From contig JBBQXS010000010.1 of the NCBI GenBank assembly GCA_038209365.1, positions 1 to 64,000 of the forward strand: a stretch of 64,000 nt of DNA, read 5' to 3'. A program made the position numbers and the translations under genes. The DNA comes from DASQHW01 sp038209365. Lineage in GTDB: Bacteria > Actinomycetota > Acidimicrobiia > IMCC26256 > PALSA-610. The notes beneath the pieces are model-generated. The model saw only the letters and a program-made list of their open reading frames with translations, searched no databases and was not told where the DNA came from. This document shows positions 15,399 through 24,700 of this stretch, one piece after another. The stretch's first letter is position 1. Every line of letters starts with the position of its first letter.

Positions 15399-18047
15399 TC
15401 AACGTGTGTCGGCGATCACGGCGATGATCTCGTCGCCGTAGCGCTCGAGCTTCGTCGGGCCGATGCCGGGGCAACGCGCGAGCTCGTCGAGCGACGTCGG
15501 CGCGTTCGTCGCGATGCCCGCCAGGTGCGTGTCGCTGAGCACGATGAACGCGGGAACACCGTCAGCCGTGGCGCGCTGCTTGCGCCATGCCTTGAGCGCG
15601 CCGACGAGCTCGGGCAGCGCGTCGGTCGCGGCGGCGATGGGGAGTGGCGGCTTCTTCTCCGGTGCGCGCCGGACCGGTGCCGCGTAGTTGGCGGGCGCGG
15701 GGGAGCGGACCTGCTCGAGGAACGGCGCCGGCGACTTCGCGTCGGCGACGACGTGCACCGCAGTGTCGCCACGTGTGATCGCGACGTGGAAGATGCGGCG
15801 CTCCTCTTCGAGGTCGTCGGCGAGCGCGTGCGGCATCAGCCCTTCGTGCGCGCCGAGCACGACGACGTACGGCCACTCCATGCCCTTGACGCGATGCACG
15901 GTCGAGATCGCGACGCCGTCGTCGCGGGCGGGTTCGTTGGCGGCGCGCAGTCGCGTGCGCATCCACGGCTCGAAGGCCGCGGGATCCGGTTGAAGGGTCG
16001 CGACGGCGATGAGCGCGTTGAGGTCGTCGCGATGGCTCGCGTCGGGGCCCTTGCCCGAGAGGTCGAGCGTGGCGAGGGCAGCACCGAGCCCGATGTCGTC
16101 GCGGATGCGCGTGAGGAGGTCGGCGGTCGTCGCTCCCTTGTTGTGCGCGCGGCCGAGTGCTTCGAGGTCGTCGCAGAAGGCGTCGAACTTGTCGGCCGCC
16201 GTGGCGTTGAGGCCGCGGGCTTCGCCGCGCAGCTGCGGCAGACGCCATTGCCGTTTCCGTTCGAAGCGTTGCAGCACCTCGCGCCGGATCGAACGGCTCG
16301 GACGACGAGCCGCGGTCGCGACGTCGTTGCCCGCGAGCTCGGTGTTGGTGCCGGCGGCGAGGGCCAGACGGAGGTAGGCGAGCGCGGTGCGCGTGCCGGT
16401 GCGGTTGAGCACCGCGACGCTGACGGGCGTCCAGCACGGCACGTTGGCTTCGCGGAAGAGGAGCTGCACGGGCAGCAGCGACGCGTTGACGCGGGAGAGC
16501 ACGGCGATGTCTTCGGGTTGGGCGCCGCCGTTGAGCCATGTGGTCGCCTGCTCGATGGCGGCGAGCGCGAGCCATTCGGGTTGGGTGGTGGCGATCGTGA
16601 GCTCGCCGTCGGTCTTGGCGGCGACGATCTCCTTGTCGATGCGGGCGCGGTTGTAGGAGAGCAGGTTGCGACTCGCGACGACGACCGGTTCCGGGCAGCG
16701 GTAGTTGGTGGCGAGCGCGTGATGCGTGCCGCCCGGGAAGTATCGGTCGTAGTTGATGAGGAACTCGGGGTCGGCGCCCGCGTAGCCGTAGATGACCTGG
16801 TCGTCGTCGCCGACACCGAACACGTCGTAGGCGGGCGCGGAGACGAGGCGCAGCATGAGCAGTTGTGCGGGCGTGAGGTCCTGGAACTCGTCGACGAGCA
16901 GGTGCCGGCATTCCCCCTGGATCTCACGCCGGACCTCGACGTTGCGAAGCAGTACTTCGATGGCGCCGTAGATCTGCTCGTCGTAGTCGATGCAACCGTC
17001 CGCGTGGAGCTTGTCGCGGTACTCGTCGAACATGTTGCCGAAGCCCGCGACGTCATCGCGCCTCGCTTCGACAAGGTGCGGGTCGACGAGTCCGAGTCGC
17101 ACCTCGCCAAGGGCTTCGAGATAAGGGGCATAGACGTCGGTGTTGGCACGAGGTTTCACGGGCACCAGCGCCTCGATGCGCCGTCGCATGTCCCACTCGT
17201 CGATCAGCGTGGATTTGCCGTTGCCGCGCCGAAGGATGTCGTTGCCGAGGGAGTGAAGTGTGCGAATACGGTTGAGCGCGCCCGGCGGCAGATCAGAGAG
17301 CCGGGCGCGCATTGTGTCCTTGGCCCGCACGTTGTAAGCCACGGCGGTGATGGAAGAGGTGCTCCAGTTCCGCGCGACGAGCAGACGCAACCGCTCCGTG
17401 AGCACGCGGGTCTTGCCAGAGCCGGCGGGAGCGATGACGCGTGCAGGCCCAGAGTCGTGGAGGACGGCGTCGAGTTGATCGACAGCAAGTTCAGCGTGCG
17501 TGTCGGCCTGTTTGTCTGGCGTAAGCAGCCGCTGCTCGAGCGTGTTGCGATGCACGAGCGCTTGACCGGCAGGAAGCTCAAGCGAGCCGGCACGCGGCCC
17601 GCCGTCACACCAAACATGAGTGCCGTCGGGCAAGACAACATCGGCCACGTCCGACGGAGTGGCGCCAAGCCGCAGGGCCTCTACGGCGGGCCCCCAAATC
17701 ATCTTCTCGGAGCGATTGTCGTAGTTATTGGCGCGAGCAAGGAAGTAGAGCCGCTCCCGACCGAACTCAAACCGCGGCGAGAGTTGATAGGGCGGCGCAG
17801 GTTCGGTTTCCGGCGCCCGCAGCTCGTCGACGTCGCAGCAAAGCTCGACGACAACAGGAATCCGCTCCGACCAGCAGCGATGCAGCACGTCGAGCGCTTC
17901 CGCGGAATCGCGTAGCCCCGTGTCGATCGTGACTCGTGGGGCAACCGTCCACTGCGACGGCGCGCCGGTAGACGAGTCGATGATGGTGCCTCGCCCCAGG
18001 CGAGCGACAGTGTCGAGTTCGGTAGGTTCGGCCAAGCCTCGAATCAT
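15399..18047 (-). CDS. UvrD/Rep-family DNA helicase with C-terminal HRDC domain (UvrD2-like)
   Basis: 882 aa from ATG 18047; the longer frame to 18206 looks less protein-like. SF1A 3'-5' helicase: Walker A APAGSGKT (about 206-213), Walker B VDEFQDLTPAQ, GDDDQVIYGYAGA, NYRCPEPV and the VHRVKGMEWPYVVV/EERRIFHVAITR motifs. The last ~75 residues form an HRDC domain, the arrangement of actinobacterial UvrD2. About 200 extra residues precede the helicase and include a YFLARANNYDNRSEKMIW segment. Role: DNA repair or recombination. Its 3' end is duplicated at 10647-10898. Confidence 0.92.
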   Translation of the reverse strand: MIRGLAEPTELDTVARLGRGTIIDSSTGAPSQWTVAPRVTIDTGLRDSAEALDVLHRCWSERIPVVVELCCDVDELRAPETEPAPPYQLSPRFEFGRERLYFLARANNYDNRSEKMIWGPAVEALRLGATPSDVADVVLPDGTHVWCDGGPRAGSLELPAGQALVHRNTLEQRLLTPDKQADTHAELAVDQLDAVLHDSGPARVIAPAGSGKTRVLTERLRLLVARNWSTSSITAVAYNVRAKDTMRARLSDLPPGALNRIRTLHSLGNDILRRGNGKSTLIDEWDMRRRIEALVPVKPRANTDVYAPYLEALGEVRLGLVDPHLVEARRDDVAGFGNMFDEYRDKLHADGCIDYDEQIYGAIEVLLRNVEVRREIQGECRHLLVDEFQDLTPAQLLMLRLVSAPAYDVFGVGDDDQVIYGYAGADPEFLINYDRYFPGGTHHALATNYRCPEPVVVASRNLLSYNRARIDKEIVAAKTDGELTIATTQPEWLALAAIEQATTWLNGGAQPEDIAVLSRVNASLLPVQLLFREANVPCWTPVSVAVLNRTGTRTALAYLRLALAAGTNTELAGNDVATAARRPSRSIRREVLQRFERKRQWRLPQLRGEARGLNATAADKFDAFCDDLEALGRAHNKGATTADLLTRIRDDIGLGAALATLDLSGKGPDASHRDDLNALIAVATLQPDPAAFEPWMRTRLRAANEPARDDGVAISTVHRVKGMEWPYVVVLGAHEGLMPHALADDLEEERRIFHVAITRGDTAVHVVADAKSPAPFLEQVRSPAPANYAAPVRRAPEKKPPLPIAAATDALPELVGALKAWRKQRATADGVPAFIVLSDTHLAGIATNAPTSLDELARCPGIGPTKLERYGDEIIAVIADTR

Positions 18048-18494
18048 GCCCCAGCGCTGAGACAGCGCCGACTGACTGTCCGGCGGACCCACCGCGCCAT
18101 GGCTGTTGCAGCACGTCGATGCCATTGTGTCCATACTCCGGCAGCCGACTCGCTGCCTGACCAGTTCTGGCCTGCGGGAACCTAGATCGCGACGACCGGG
18201 GGCCACGGTTGGGCTGCGAGATATTGAGCATCGCGTGAACGACTCCTTTGGTATCCGAGCGAGGTGTCAGAGGTGAGAGTGGGGTCGAGGGGCTCAGCCG
18301 CGGACACATGGCTGAGCCGAGCCTGGGCGCCCTTGACGGGCTCGCCCTGCCGGATGAGAAGTGACCCATAGTTGCGGAGCGGCATGGAAGCCGGGCGCCA
18401 TGTGCAACTTCGGCCCGCTTCATGTCCGTGCAACGCCAAAATGGGAATACCTACCGGGGCGCGAGATCGCGGGAGGTCTGGGCCAGACTCTTGC
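18048..18494 (+). other. divergent intergenic region, no convincing gene
   Basis: About 450 bp between the divergently transcribed UvrD2-like and PLD/SF2 helicase genes. Several open frames exist on both strands, but none has a recognisable domain or good start signal. It should carry the promoters of both helicases. GGAGGTC at 18473-18479 may be the ribosome-binding site of the downstream gene. Confidence 0.5.
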
Positions 18495-21197
18495 GTGGTG
18501 GAGCACGAACTCGAGCCGGGGCTCTACGAGGCGCTACTTACTGGCGCGCTCGACAAGCTGCTCGCCGACGTCGTGGTTTCGGCGGTGAGCCCTGAGGTAA
18601 GAGCGCTCGCCGACGCCGAGGCCGCAGACCGCTTGTCGCGGCACATTGCGACAGTCGTGACGCGTGCGATCGAGGCGCTTCCCGAGCAAGGTCGGGCCCA
18701 AGCCGGCGCGAACATCATCGAGAAGCTCATCTATCTACTGTCGCAAATGAGCGAGGCGATCGATCGTGACGTCGACATTCCACTCGACCCCGCACGCGTG
18801 TTGTCCGCGATCCTGCGTCGCAAGCCTGACGGAACAGCCGAGGCGCTCGAAACCCCGTTGACGCCTCTGCTCGACACGACGCTCCTGACCAACTCACGCG
18901 GGGAGCCGGCGGTGGGTCACGAGCTTCGCGCCGAGATTCACTCCTCTGACGCGATCGACGTCGTCATGGCGTTCGTTCGGTGGAGCGGCATTCGTCCTTT
19001 GCTTGAGGCACTTCGTCGTCACTGTCAGCACGGCAAGTCGCTGCGAGTCGTTACGACCACCTACACGAACAGTACAGAGTTACGGGCGCTTGAGGAACTG
19101 GAATCTCTCGGAGCCACGATAAAGGTCTCATACGACACGGCGTCAACGCGGTTGCATGCAAAGGCCTGGCAGTTTCATCGCAGGAGCGGCTACTCAACTG
19201 CCTATATCGGATCATCCAACCTGACTCACTCGGCGATGGTCAGCGGACTCGAGTGGAACGTCCGCGTGTCTGGCATGAGAAACCCCGACGTCGTGGCGAA
19301 GATGACTGCGGTCTTCGAGTCGTACTGGGCGAGCGGTGACCTCGTTCCGTTCGATCGTGAAGAGTTCCGCGAACGGACGGCCGTTACTGATCCCGAGCAG
19401 TCGCTTCTACTAAGTCCGGTCGAGATCGTGCTGCTTCCATTCCAGGAGCGGCTGCTGGAGCAGGTGGAGCTTGCGCGCACGATCGGGCGACACCGGAACC
19501 TGCTCGTCGCCGCGACTGGTACCGGTAAGACCGTTATGGCGGCGGTCGACTACGCGCGTCTTCGAGAACGGTTGCCGCGGCATCGGCTCCTATTCGTCGC
19601 ACATCGCGAGGAAATCCTCGAGCAGAGCCGCGCGACCTTCGCGCACGCCCTGCGTGACGCGAGCTTCGGGGAGTTCTGGGTCGGCGGGAAGAGACCTTCA
19701 CGATTCGAACACGTCTTCGCGTCGATACAGAGCCTCAACCGCTCCGGGCTCGAGTCGATCGGTCCTGCGTACTTCGACGTCGTGATCGTCGACGAGTTCC
19801 ACCACGCCGCCGCGCCCTCTTATCAGGCCCTCCTTGAGAAGGTGGCGCCGCGCGAGCTGCTCGGAATGACGGCCACTCCCGAGCGATCCGACGATCTCGA
19901 CATCCTCCACTTCTTCGACGGACGGATCGCCGCCGAGCTCCGGGTCTGGGACGCGATCGACCAGCAGTACCTCGTTCCCTTCTCGTACTTCGGGGTACAC
20001 GACGGAACCGATCTCAGCGGGGTGCCTTGGAAGCGGGGTACCGGCTACGACTTGACTGCCTTGACCAACGTCTTGACCGCGGATCACGCGTGGGCGCGAA
20101 GGGTGGTGGAGCAACTGCGCCTCAAGACGGGCGATCCGCACGCAATCAAGGCTCTGGGCTTCTGCGTCACGGTCGCACACGCTCGCTTCATGGCGGAGCA
20201 GTTCCGCGCGGTCGGGATCCCTGCCGTAGCGGTCTGGGGCAACAGCCCAATAGACGAGCGAACGGGAGCGTTGCGCGATCTTGAAGCGGGACGGGTGAAG
20301 GTCGTCTTCACCGTTGACCTGTTCAACGAGGGTGTCGACGTTCCAAACGTCGACACCCTGCTGCTGCTGCGCCCAACCGAGAGCCCGACCCTCTTCCTGC
20401 AGCAACTTGGCCGCGGCCTGAGGCGCGCTCGCGGGAAAGCGCTCTGCACCGTGCTCGACTTCGTCGGCAATCATCGCCGCGAGTTCCGATTCGATCGACG
20501 ACTTCGCGCCCTGCTCGGCGGCAGCCGACGTGACGTCGAGCGCCAGGTTGAGAGCGACTTTCCATTTTTGCCGGCGGGGTGCCACATGGAACTTGATCCT
20601 GTGGCGCGCGAGATCGTGTTGCGAAGCATCCGTGAGGCCATCCCATCTGACTGGAAGGCAAGGCGCGAAGAACTTCGATCGCTCGGCGATGTCTCGCTCA
20701 CCACGTACCTCGAGGAGACTGGGCTCGAGCTTGAGGATGTCTACGCAAGCAACCACAGTTGGAGCGAACTCCGTCGAGCGGTCGGCTTGCCAACCGACGA
20801 TGCAGGTCCGCACGAAGAGACGCTCCTTCGTGCCGTTGGAAGGCTCCTGCACGTCGACGACCGTGAGAGGCTCGACGCCTACAGGTCGCTCATCGAACAA
20901 AGCAGCGCGCCCAATCCGAGCGCCATGAGCGATCGCGAGAGGCGTTTCGCGCGCATGTTGATCGGCTCCATCACGACCCTGAAGACGTCTGCCTCGCTCG
21001 CCGCTGGTCTCGCGGAACTCTGGGATCATCCACAGGTGCGGCGCGAGCTGTTTGAGCTTCTCAGCATCCTTCCGGAGCGGGTCGACCACCTGCACGCGCC
21101 GCTGGGCATCGCTGACGCACCACTCGCCGTCCACGCGCGGTACACACGCACTGAAATCCTGGCCGCGTTCGACGTCGGCGTGGGCGCCATGGCGTGA
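18495..21197 (+). CDS. PLD-nuclease/SF2 helicase lacking the DUF3427 domain
   Basis: 900 aa from GTG 18495 (GTG 18498 also possible). Domains in order: helical N-terminus; phospholipase-D-like nuclease with HAK (H221, K223) and GSSNLT (a single HKD); SF2 helicase with Walker A ATGTGKT (about 340-346), VDEFHH, MTATPER and LQQLGRGLRR; then a helical linker. Homologues of this architecture continue into a C-terminal DUF3427 domain of about 200 residues. Here the protein ends at YTRTEILAAFDVGVGAMA, just where that domain begins. In another frame the DNA reads APWRELV, so a frameshift plus deletion is likely. Such proteins are linked to DNA repair and phage defence. Confidence 0.85.
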   Translation: MVEHELEPGLYEALLTGALDKLLADVVVSAVSPEVRALADAEAADRLSRHIATVVTRAIEALPEQGRAQAGANIIEKLIYLLSQMSEAIDRDVDIPLDPARVLSAILRRKPDGTAEALETPLTPLLDTTLLTNSRGEPAVGHELRAEIHSSDAIDVVMAFVRWSGIRPLLEALRRHCQHGKSLRVVTTTYTNSTELRALEELESLGATIKVSYDTASTRLHAKAWQFHRRSGYSTAYIGSSNLTHSAMVSGLEWNVRVSGMRNPDVVAKMTAVFESYWASGDLVPFDREEFRERTAVTDPEQSLLLSPVEIVLLPFQERLLEQVELARTIGRHRNLLVAATGTGKTVMAAVDYARLRERLPRHRLLFVAHREEILEQSRATFAHALRDASFGEFWVGGKRPSRFEHVFASIQSLNRSGLESIGPAYFDVVIVDEFHHAAAPSYQALLEKVAPRELLGMTATPERSDDLDILHFFDGRIAAELRVWDAIDQQYLVPFSYFGVHDGTDLSGVPWKRGTGYDLTALTNVLTADHAWARRVVEQLRLKTGDPHAIKALGFCVTVAHARFMAEQFRAVGIPAVAVWGNSPIDERTGALRDLEAGRVKVVFTVDLFNEGVDVPNVDTLLLLRPTESPTLFLQQLGRGLRRARGKALCTVLDFVGNHRREFRFDRRLRALLGGSRRDVERQVESDFPFLPAGCHMELDPVAREIVLRSIREAIPSDWKARREELRSLGDVSLTTYLEETGLELEDVYASNHSWSELRRAVGLPTDDAGPHEETLLRAVGRLLHVDDRERLDAYRSLIEQSSAPNPSAMSDRERRFARMLIGSITTLKTSASLAAGLAELWDHPQVRRELFELLSILPERVDHLHAPLGIADAPLAVHARYTRTEILAAFDVGVGAMA

Positions 21198-21271
21198 ACT
21201 CGTCGTCGGTCATGGGCCGCAAGAGCGTTTCGTCCACCGTCCGAGGCTAACGGTCACTTACGATCGGCGTC

Positions 21272-22771
21272 GTGCGTCGCGCCCTTGCGCTCATTCTCGG
21301 TGTCGTCGCGTTGGCTGCCGGCTGTTCGTCGTCGACGAGCAACCTGCCGCAGCGGGCGACCCCGACTCCTACAACCATTGCGACGCCCGCGGGGCTCACG
21401 GTTCCAAAGATCAGCCCAACCGCCGCGCAACGCATCGACGGATTCGGCGCTTCGGGGGCGTGGTGGCCGAACGACCTTGCGAAGTTCCCGGCGGAGACCC
21501 AGAAGCTCGTCGCCGACAAGCTCTTCGGCGCCGACGGCATCAACCTCTCCGCCTACCGCTACAACATCGGCGGTGGTGGCGCGGGTGTGAAGACGCCGGC
21601 CCGCGCGCCCAAGGAAGTCGCCGACGACACCGCCGGCCTCGCCTTTCTGCACGCCGCCGCCGACGCGCACGTGCCAATTCTCACCGGCTTCGTCAACAGC
21701 GCGCCGCCGCGCTTCACCACGTCCGGCAAGGCGTGCGGAGGTTCGCTCAAGCCGGGGATGGAAGACGAGTACGCGCAATACCTCGTCGACGTCGTCAAGC
21801 ATCTCCACGACGACGTACACGTCACGCTGCAATACGTCAGCCCGATGAACGAGCCCGACAACAACTTCGGCGACTGCGGGCAGGAAGGCATGTCCGTCCC
21901 GATCGCGCAACGTGCCACCGTCGTCCAAGCACTCGGCAAGGCACTCGCCGCCCAAGCGCCCTACACCAAGGTCATCGCCGACGAGACCACCGCCGATGCG
22001 ATCCTCTCCACCGAGGCACCGCAATGGCTCGCCGTTCCCGGCACCAAGGACTACGTCGCAGCGATCGCGCACCACACCTACGACTTTCCGAACGAGGCCC
22101 TGCGCAAGCTCGTGCCTCCTGTCGCCACGCGCTTCGGCAAGCCCACCTGGATGACCGAGATCTGCTGCTACAAGGGCTCGGGCGGCGTCGCCACGAGCTT
22201 CGGCGCGCAGTACGACCCGACGATGACCCAGGGCTTCTGGCTCGCCGACCAGATCTTCGACGATCTCACGATCGCCGGCGACAGCGCCTGGTACTGGTGG
22301 ACCGCGCTCTCACCCGTGCTCGGCTGCGCGCCCAAGGCCGACCCGCAGTGCCCGACGCGCAAGAACACCAAGGGCTTCAACGACGGTCTCCTCTATTACG
22401 ACGAGCATTACGCGACCAGCGGTGTCACCCAGACCTTTCCTACCAAGCGCTTCTCGGTGCTCGGCCAGTTCAGCCGCTACGTGCGACCGGGCGCGGTGCG
22501 TCACGCGGTGACCGGCGCGCCCAAGGGTGTGCGCATGCTCGCGTTCGCCGACGGCGACCGGTGGATCGTCGTTGCATGGAACGAACGCAAGGACGCGCAG
22601 ACCCTCGGCATCGCGCTCCCGAACGGCACGCGGGCGCCGACGGGGGCAACCGCCACCTTCACCGACGCGCGCGACGACATGAAGCGAGGTTCGTCACCGG
22701 CGCGCACGAACACCGGCAGCTGGCTCGTCACGATCCCGCCCGGGACGATCGCGACCTACACGTTCACGTAG
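21272..22771 (+). CDS. GH30-like glycoside hydrolase, lipoprotein
   Basis: 499-aa exported enzyme. GTG start, signal peptide and lipobox LAAGC anchor it outside the membrane, followed by a Thr/Pro linker. The catalytic domain opens with AAQRIDGFGASGAWW and contains the acid/base motif SPMNEPDN and a nucleophile in PTWMTEICCY, both Glu, plus WYWWTALS. A C-terminal beta domain (YVRPGA...GTIATYTFT) follows, as in GH30 glucosylceramidase/xylanase relatives. Hydrolysis of beta-linked glycans or glycolipids is likely; specificity unknown. It begins 74 bp after the helicase. Confidence 0.82.
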   Translation: MRRALALILGVVALAAGCSSSTSNLPQRATPTPTTIATPAGLTVPKISPTAAQRIDGFGASGAWWPNDLAKFPAETQKLVADKLFGADGINLSAYRYNIGGGGAGVKTPARAPKEVADDTAGLAFLHAAADAHVPILTGFVNSAPPRFTTSGKACGGSLKPGMEDEYAQYLVDVVKHLHDDVHVTLQYVSPMNEPDNNFGDCGQEGMSVPIAQRATVVQALGKALAAQAPYTKVIADETTADAILSTEAPQWLAVPGTKDYVAAIAHHTYDFPNEALRKLVPPVATRFGKPTWMTEICCYKGSGGVATSFGAQYDPTMTQGFWLADQIFDDLTIAGDSAWYWWTALSPVLGCAPKADPQCPTRKNTKGFNDGLLYYDEHYATSGVTQTFPTKRFSVLGQFSRYVRPGAVRHAVTGAPKGVRMLAFADGDRWIVVAWNERKDAQTLGIALPNGTRAPTGATATFTDARDDMKRGSSPARTNTGSWLVTIPPGTIATYTFT

Positions 22772-23162
22772 TCCGCCGCCGCAACGCCTCTGCCAGACGC
22801 GGCGGATCCGAGACCGTCACCGTCAGCCCCGGGTGACGCAGCACGCCGAACGGGTCGAACGCGGGCACCGGGTCGTGGAACAGCACGCACACACCGCCGG
22901 CCGTCGTCGTGCCGAACGTGACGCCCCGATCCGCGAACGACATGCGCGGGCCGATCGCCTTGAACCATTGGTATGGCCCGGTCAGGCACACTTCGCGCAC
23001 GTTCTCCAACGGCGTGAGCACTCGCCATGGACCAAAACGTGCCAGCAACCGATCGTGCGCAGTCAGCACGACGAGTGCGGTACCGGGCGTGACGCCCATT
23101 CCGAACAGGAAGGGCAGAAACCGCGAGTCGAACGCAAAGTCGAACCGCTCGCGCTCGCTCAT
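22764..23162 (-). CDS. conserved hypothetical protein, 132 aa
   Basis: Starts MSERERFDFAFDSRFLPFL at ATG 23162. It contains RFGPWRVLTPLENVREVCLTGPY, SFADRGVTFGTT and FDPFGVLRHPGLTVTVSDP, a pattern recurrent in actinobacterial proteins of unknown function with a PH-like beta barrel look. Converges with the GH30 gene (8-nt overlap at the 3' ends). It overlaps the upstream small gene by 4 nt (ATGA). Confidence 0.75.
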   Translation of the reverse strand: MSERERFDFAFDSRFLPFLFGMGVTPGTALVVLTAHDRLLARFGPWRVLTPLENVREVCLTGPYQWFKAIGPRMSFADRGVTFGTTTAGGVCVLFHDPVPAFDPFGVLRHPGLTVTVSDPPRLAEALRRRTT

Positions 23163-23377
23163 TGCACGCGCCCGGCGACGCTTCGAGCAACAGCCGACCT
23201 GCGAGCCGCGCCTTCCGAGACGCGCTGCGCGACAAAGGTTGTCGAAAAATTGAGGGAATGCTGTTCCGGAATCGTCCAGGTTGCGTCGGTAATCAGTCCG
23301 TTGCGTGTAAAGAGCGAGCGTGTCACGCCGAGCCACCGATCGTCACGGTCGGCGGCGATTGTCGGCCCCGTCACCAT
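23159..23377 (-). CDS. small hypothetical protein, 72 aa
   Basis: A short frame (MVTGPTIAADRDDRWLGVTR, then FTRNGLITDATWTIPEQ) whose TGA overlaps the next ATG, favouring a real co-translated gene. ATG 23377 is preceded by AGAGGA; a GTG at 23404 would add nine residues. No domain recognised. Confidence 0.45.
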   Translation of the reverse strand: MVTGPTIAADRDDRWLGVTRSLFTRNGLITDATWTIPEQHSLNFSTTFVAQRVSEGAARRSAVARSVAGRVQ

Positions 23378-23404
23378 CACGTCCTCTGAAGGCACATCGA
23401 CCAC

Positions 23405-24142
23405 CCTTCCGTACGCGCGGTAAATGCGCGGCCGCGCGATGTCGCCATCTTTCCAGGATCACCCACGTCGCGGCGCGCGCCGCGCACGGATCGTGCAGGC
23501 GTGGTGATCGCATCTCGCGGCCGCTCCATCACGGCTCCCTGCTGCTGATCCCAAGCGACTTGTCACAGGGACAACCAAATGTCGACATCGTCGGACGCCG
23601 CGACCTGGTTGTCTTTGCCAAGCCGAACAAAGCTCCCTCGACTCGCACTGCGCGCGCCCAAGGTTCAGTCACGCGTCTGCGCGGCGACGTCGTGACGATG
23701 CGCGACATACGGCGGGCGTGCGACGAAAAGACCCGTTCACCCGCTTCGAGACGCGAGGGCGCGCGTGTTCGTCGTGCCACGCTCAGAACCGGAGCGGCGT
23801 GATTGGCGCGCGTCGTACGACATCTCGGGAACCGTCCGGGGCGCGCTTCGGGAGGCGAAACGGGGCCTCCGTTTCCGGCGCGCAGTACGAGAACCGTCGG
23901 TCGGAATGCGCGCGGTCGCGGGTGTCCCTCGACGGCGAGCTCGCGGTGCGCACTGCCGTGGTACCGGCGCAGCCACGTGCGGTGATCCGCCGTCGATGCC
24001 CACCAGCTCCGGCCGTTGCTCACCGCCTCGGCCGGCCCTGCGACCCGCCGGTCGGCCCGTGCCACAGCCGGGAGTCTCGCGCATCGCTCCGCAGGGCGGC
24101 TCGAACCCTCCAGCGGGTCCCATAGGCCTCCGATAAGGCCAG
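23405..24142 (+). other. gene-free stretch
   Basis: About 740 bp with open frames on both strands but none with a recognisable domain, credible start site or consistent codon pattern. It lies upstream of the ECF sigma operon and is bounded by the divergent small gene. I see no tRNA, clear terminator or repeat in it. It may be a decayed gene or a long regulatory region. Confidence 0.4.
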
Positions 24143-24700
24143 GTGAGCACATCGCGGCGCAGCCTGGACGGCGCGCTCGACCAGGCGCGGGCCGGAAGCG
24201 ACCAAGGCTTCGACGAGCTCTTTCGCGCGACCGGCCCCGCGGTCGCGGGCTATCTACGGGCGCGCGGTGTGGGCGATCCCGAAGGTGTGGCCAACGACGT
24301 GTTCGTGCGTGCATTCCGGACGCTGCACACGTTCCAGGGTGACGGCGAACGGTTCCGGTCGTGGCTCTTCTCGATCGCGCACAACGCGGCGATCGACGAG
24401 TCGCGCCGCCGTCGCCGCCGGGTGGTCGAGGTGTCCCTTGCGGCCGCGGCCGATCCCGCCGGGGGTGACGTCGAGGTCGACGTCGTCGCCCGCCTCGCGC
24501 ACGAGCGCGTGCACACGCTCCTGGCCCTCCTCTCGCCCGAACAGCGCGACGTGTTGTTGCTGCGCGTCGTCGGCGACCTCTCCGTCGAAGAGACCGCGGC
24601 CGTGGTCGGGAAGGGCTACGAGGCCGTGAAGGCGCTCCAGCGGCGGGGGCTGGCGGCCCTGCGCCGGGCCCTTTCCTCGGAGGAGGGGGTACCGCAATGA
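24143..24700 (+). CDS. ECF-type RNA polymerase sigma factor
   Basis: 185 aa, GTG start. Region 2 (FDELFRATGPAVAGYLRARG, FRSWLFSIAHNAAID, basic RRRRRR) binds core polymerase and the -10 element; region 4 (LSPEQRDVLLLRVVGDLSVEE, then a helix-turn-helix) binds -35. The pair with the downstream membrane protein, overlapping by ATGA, is the usual sigma/anti-sigma arrangement. Targets unknown; autoregulation is likely by analogy. Confidence 0.92.
   Translation: MSTSRRSLDGALDQARAGSDQGFDELFRATGPAVAGYLRARGVGDPEGVANDVFVRAFRTLHTFQGDGERFRSWLFSIAHNAAIDESRRRRRRVVEVSLAAAADPAGGDVEVDVVARLAHERVHTLLALLSPEQRDVLLLRVVGDLSVEETAAVVGKGYEAVKALQRRGLAALRRALSSEEGVPQ

Noticed and set aside
15525..17915. A ~800-codon plus-strand frame opposite the UvrD2-like gene
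   Set aside because: Mirror of the helicase codon pattern (Gly/Val/Arg-rich, no motifs); the minus strand carries all SF1 helicase motifs.
24090..24120. T-arm-like GGTTCGA sequence on the minus strand suggesting a tRNA
   Set aside because: The T-stem does not pair properly and no acceptor, D or anticodon arms are found.
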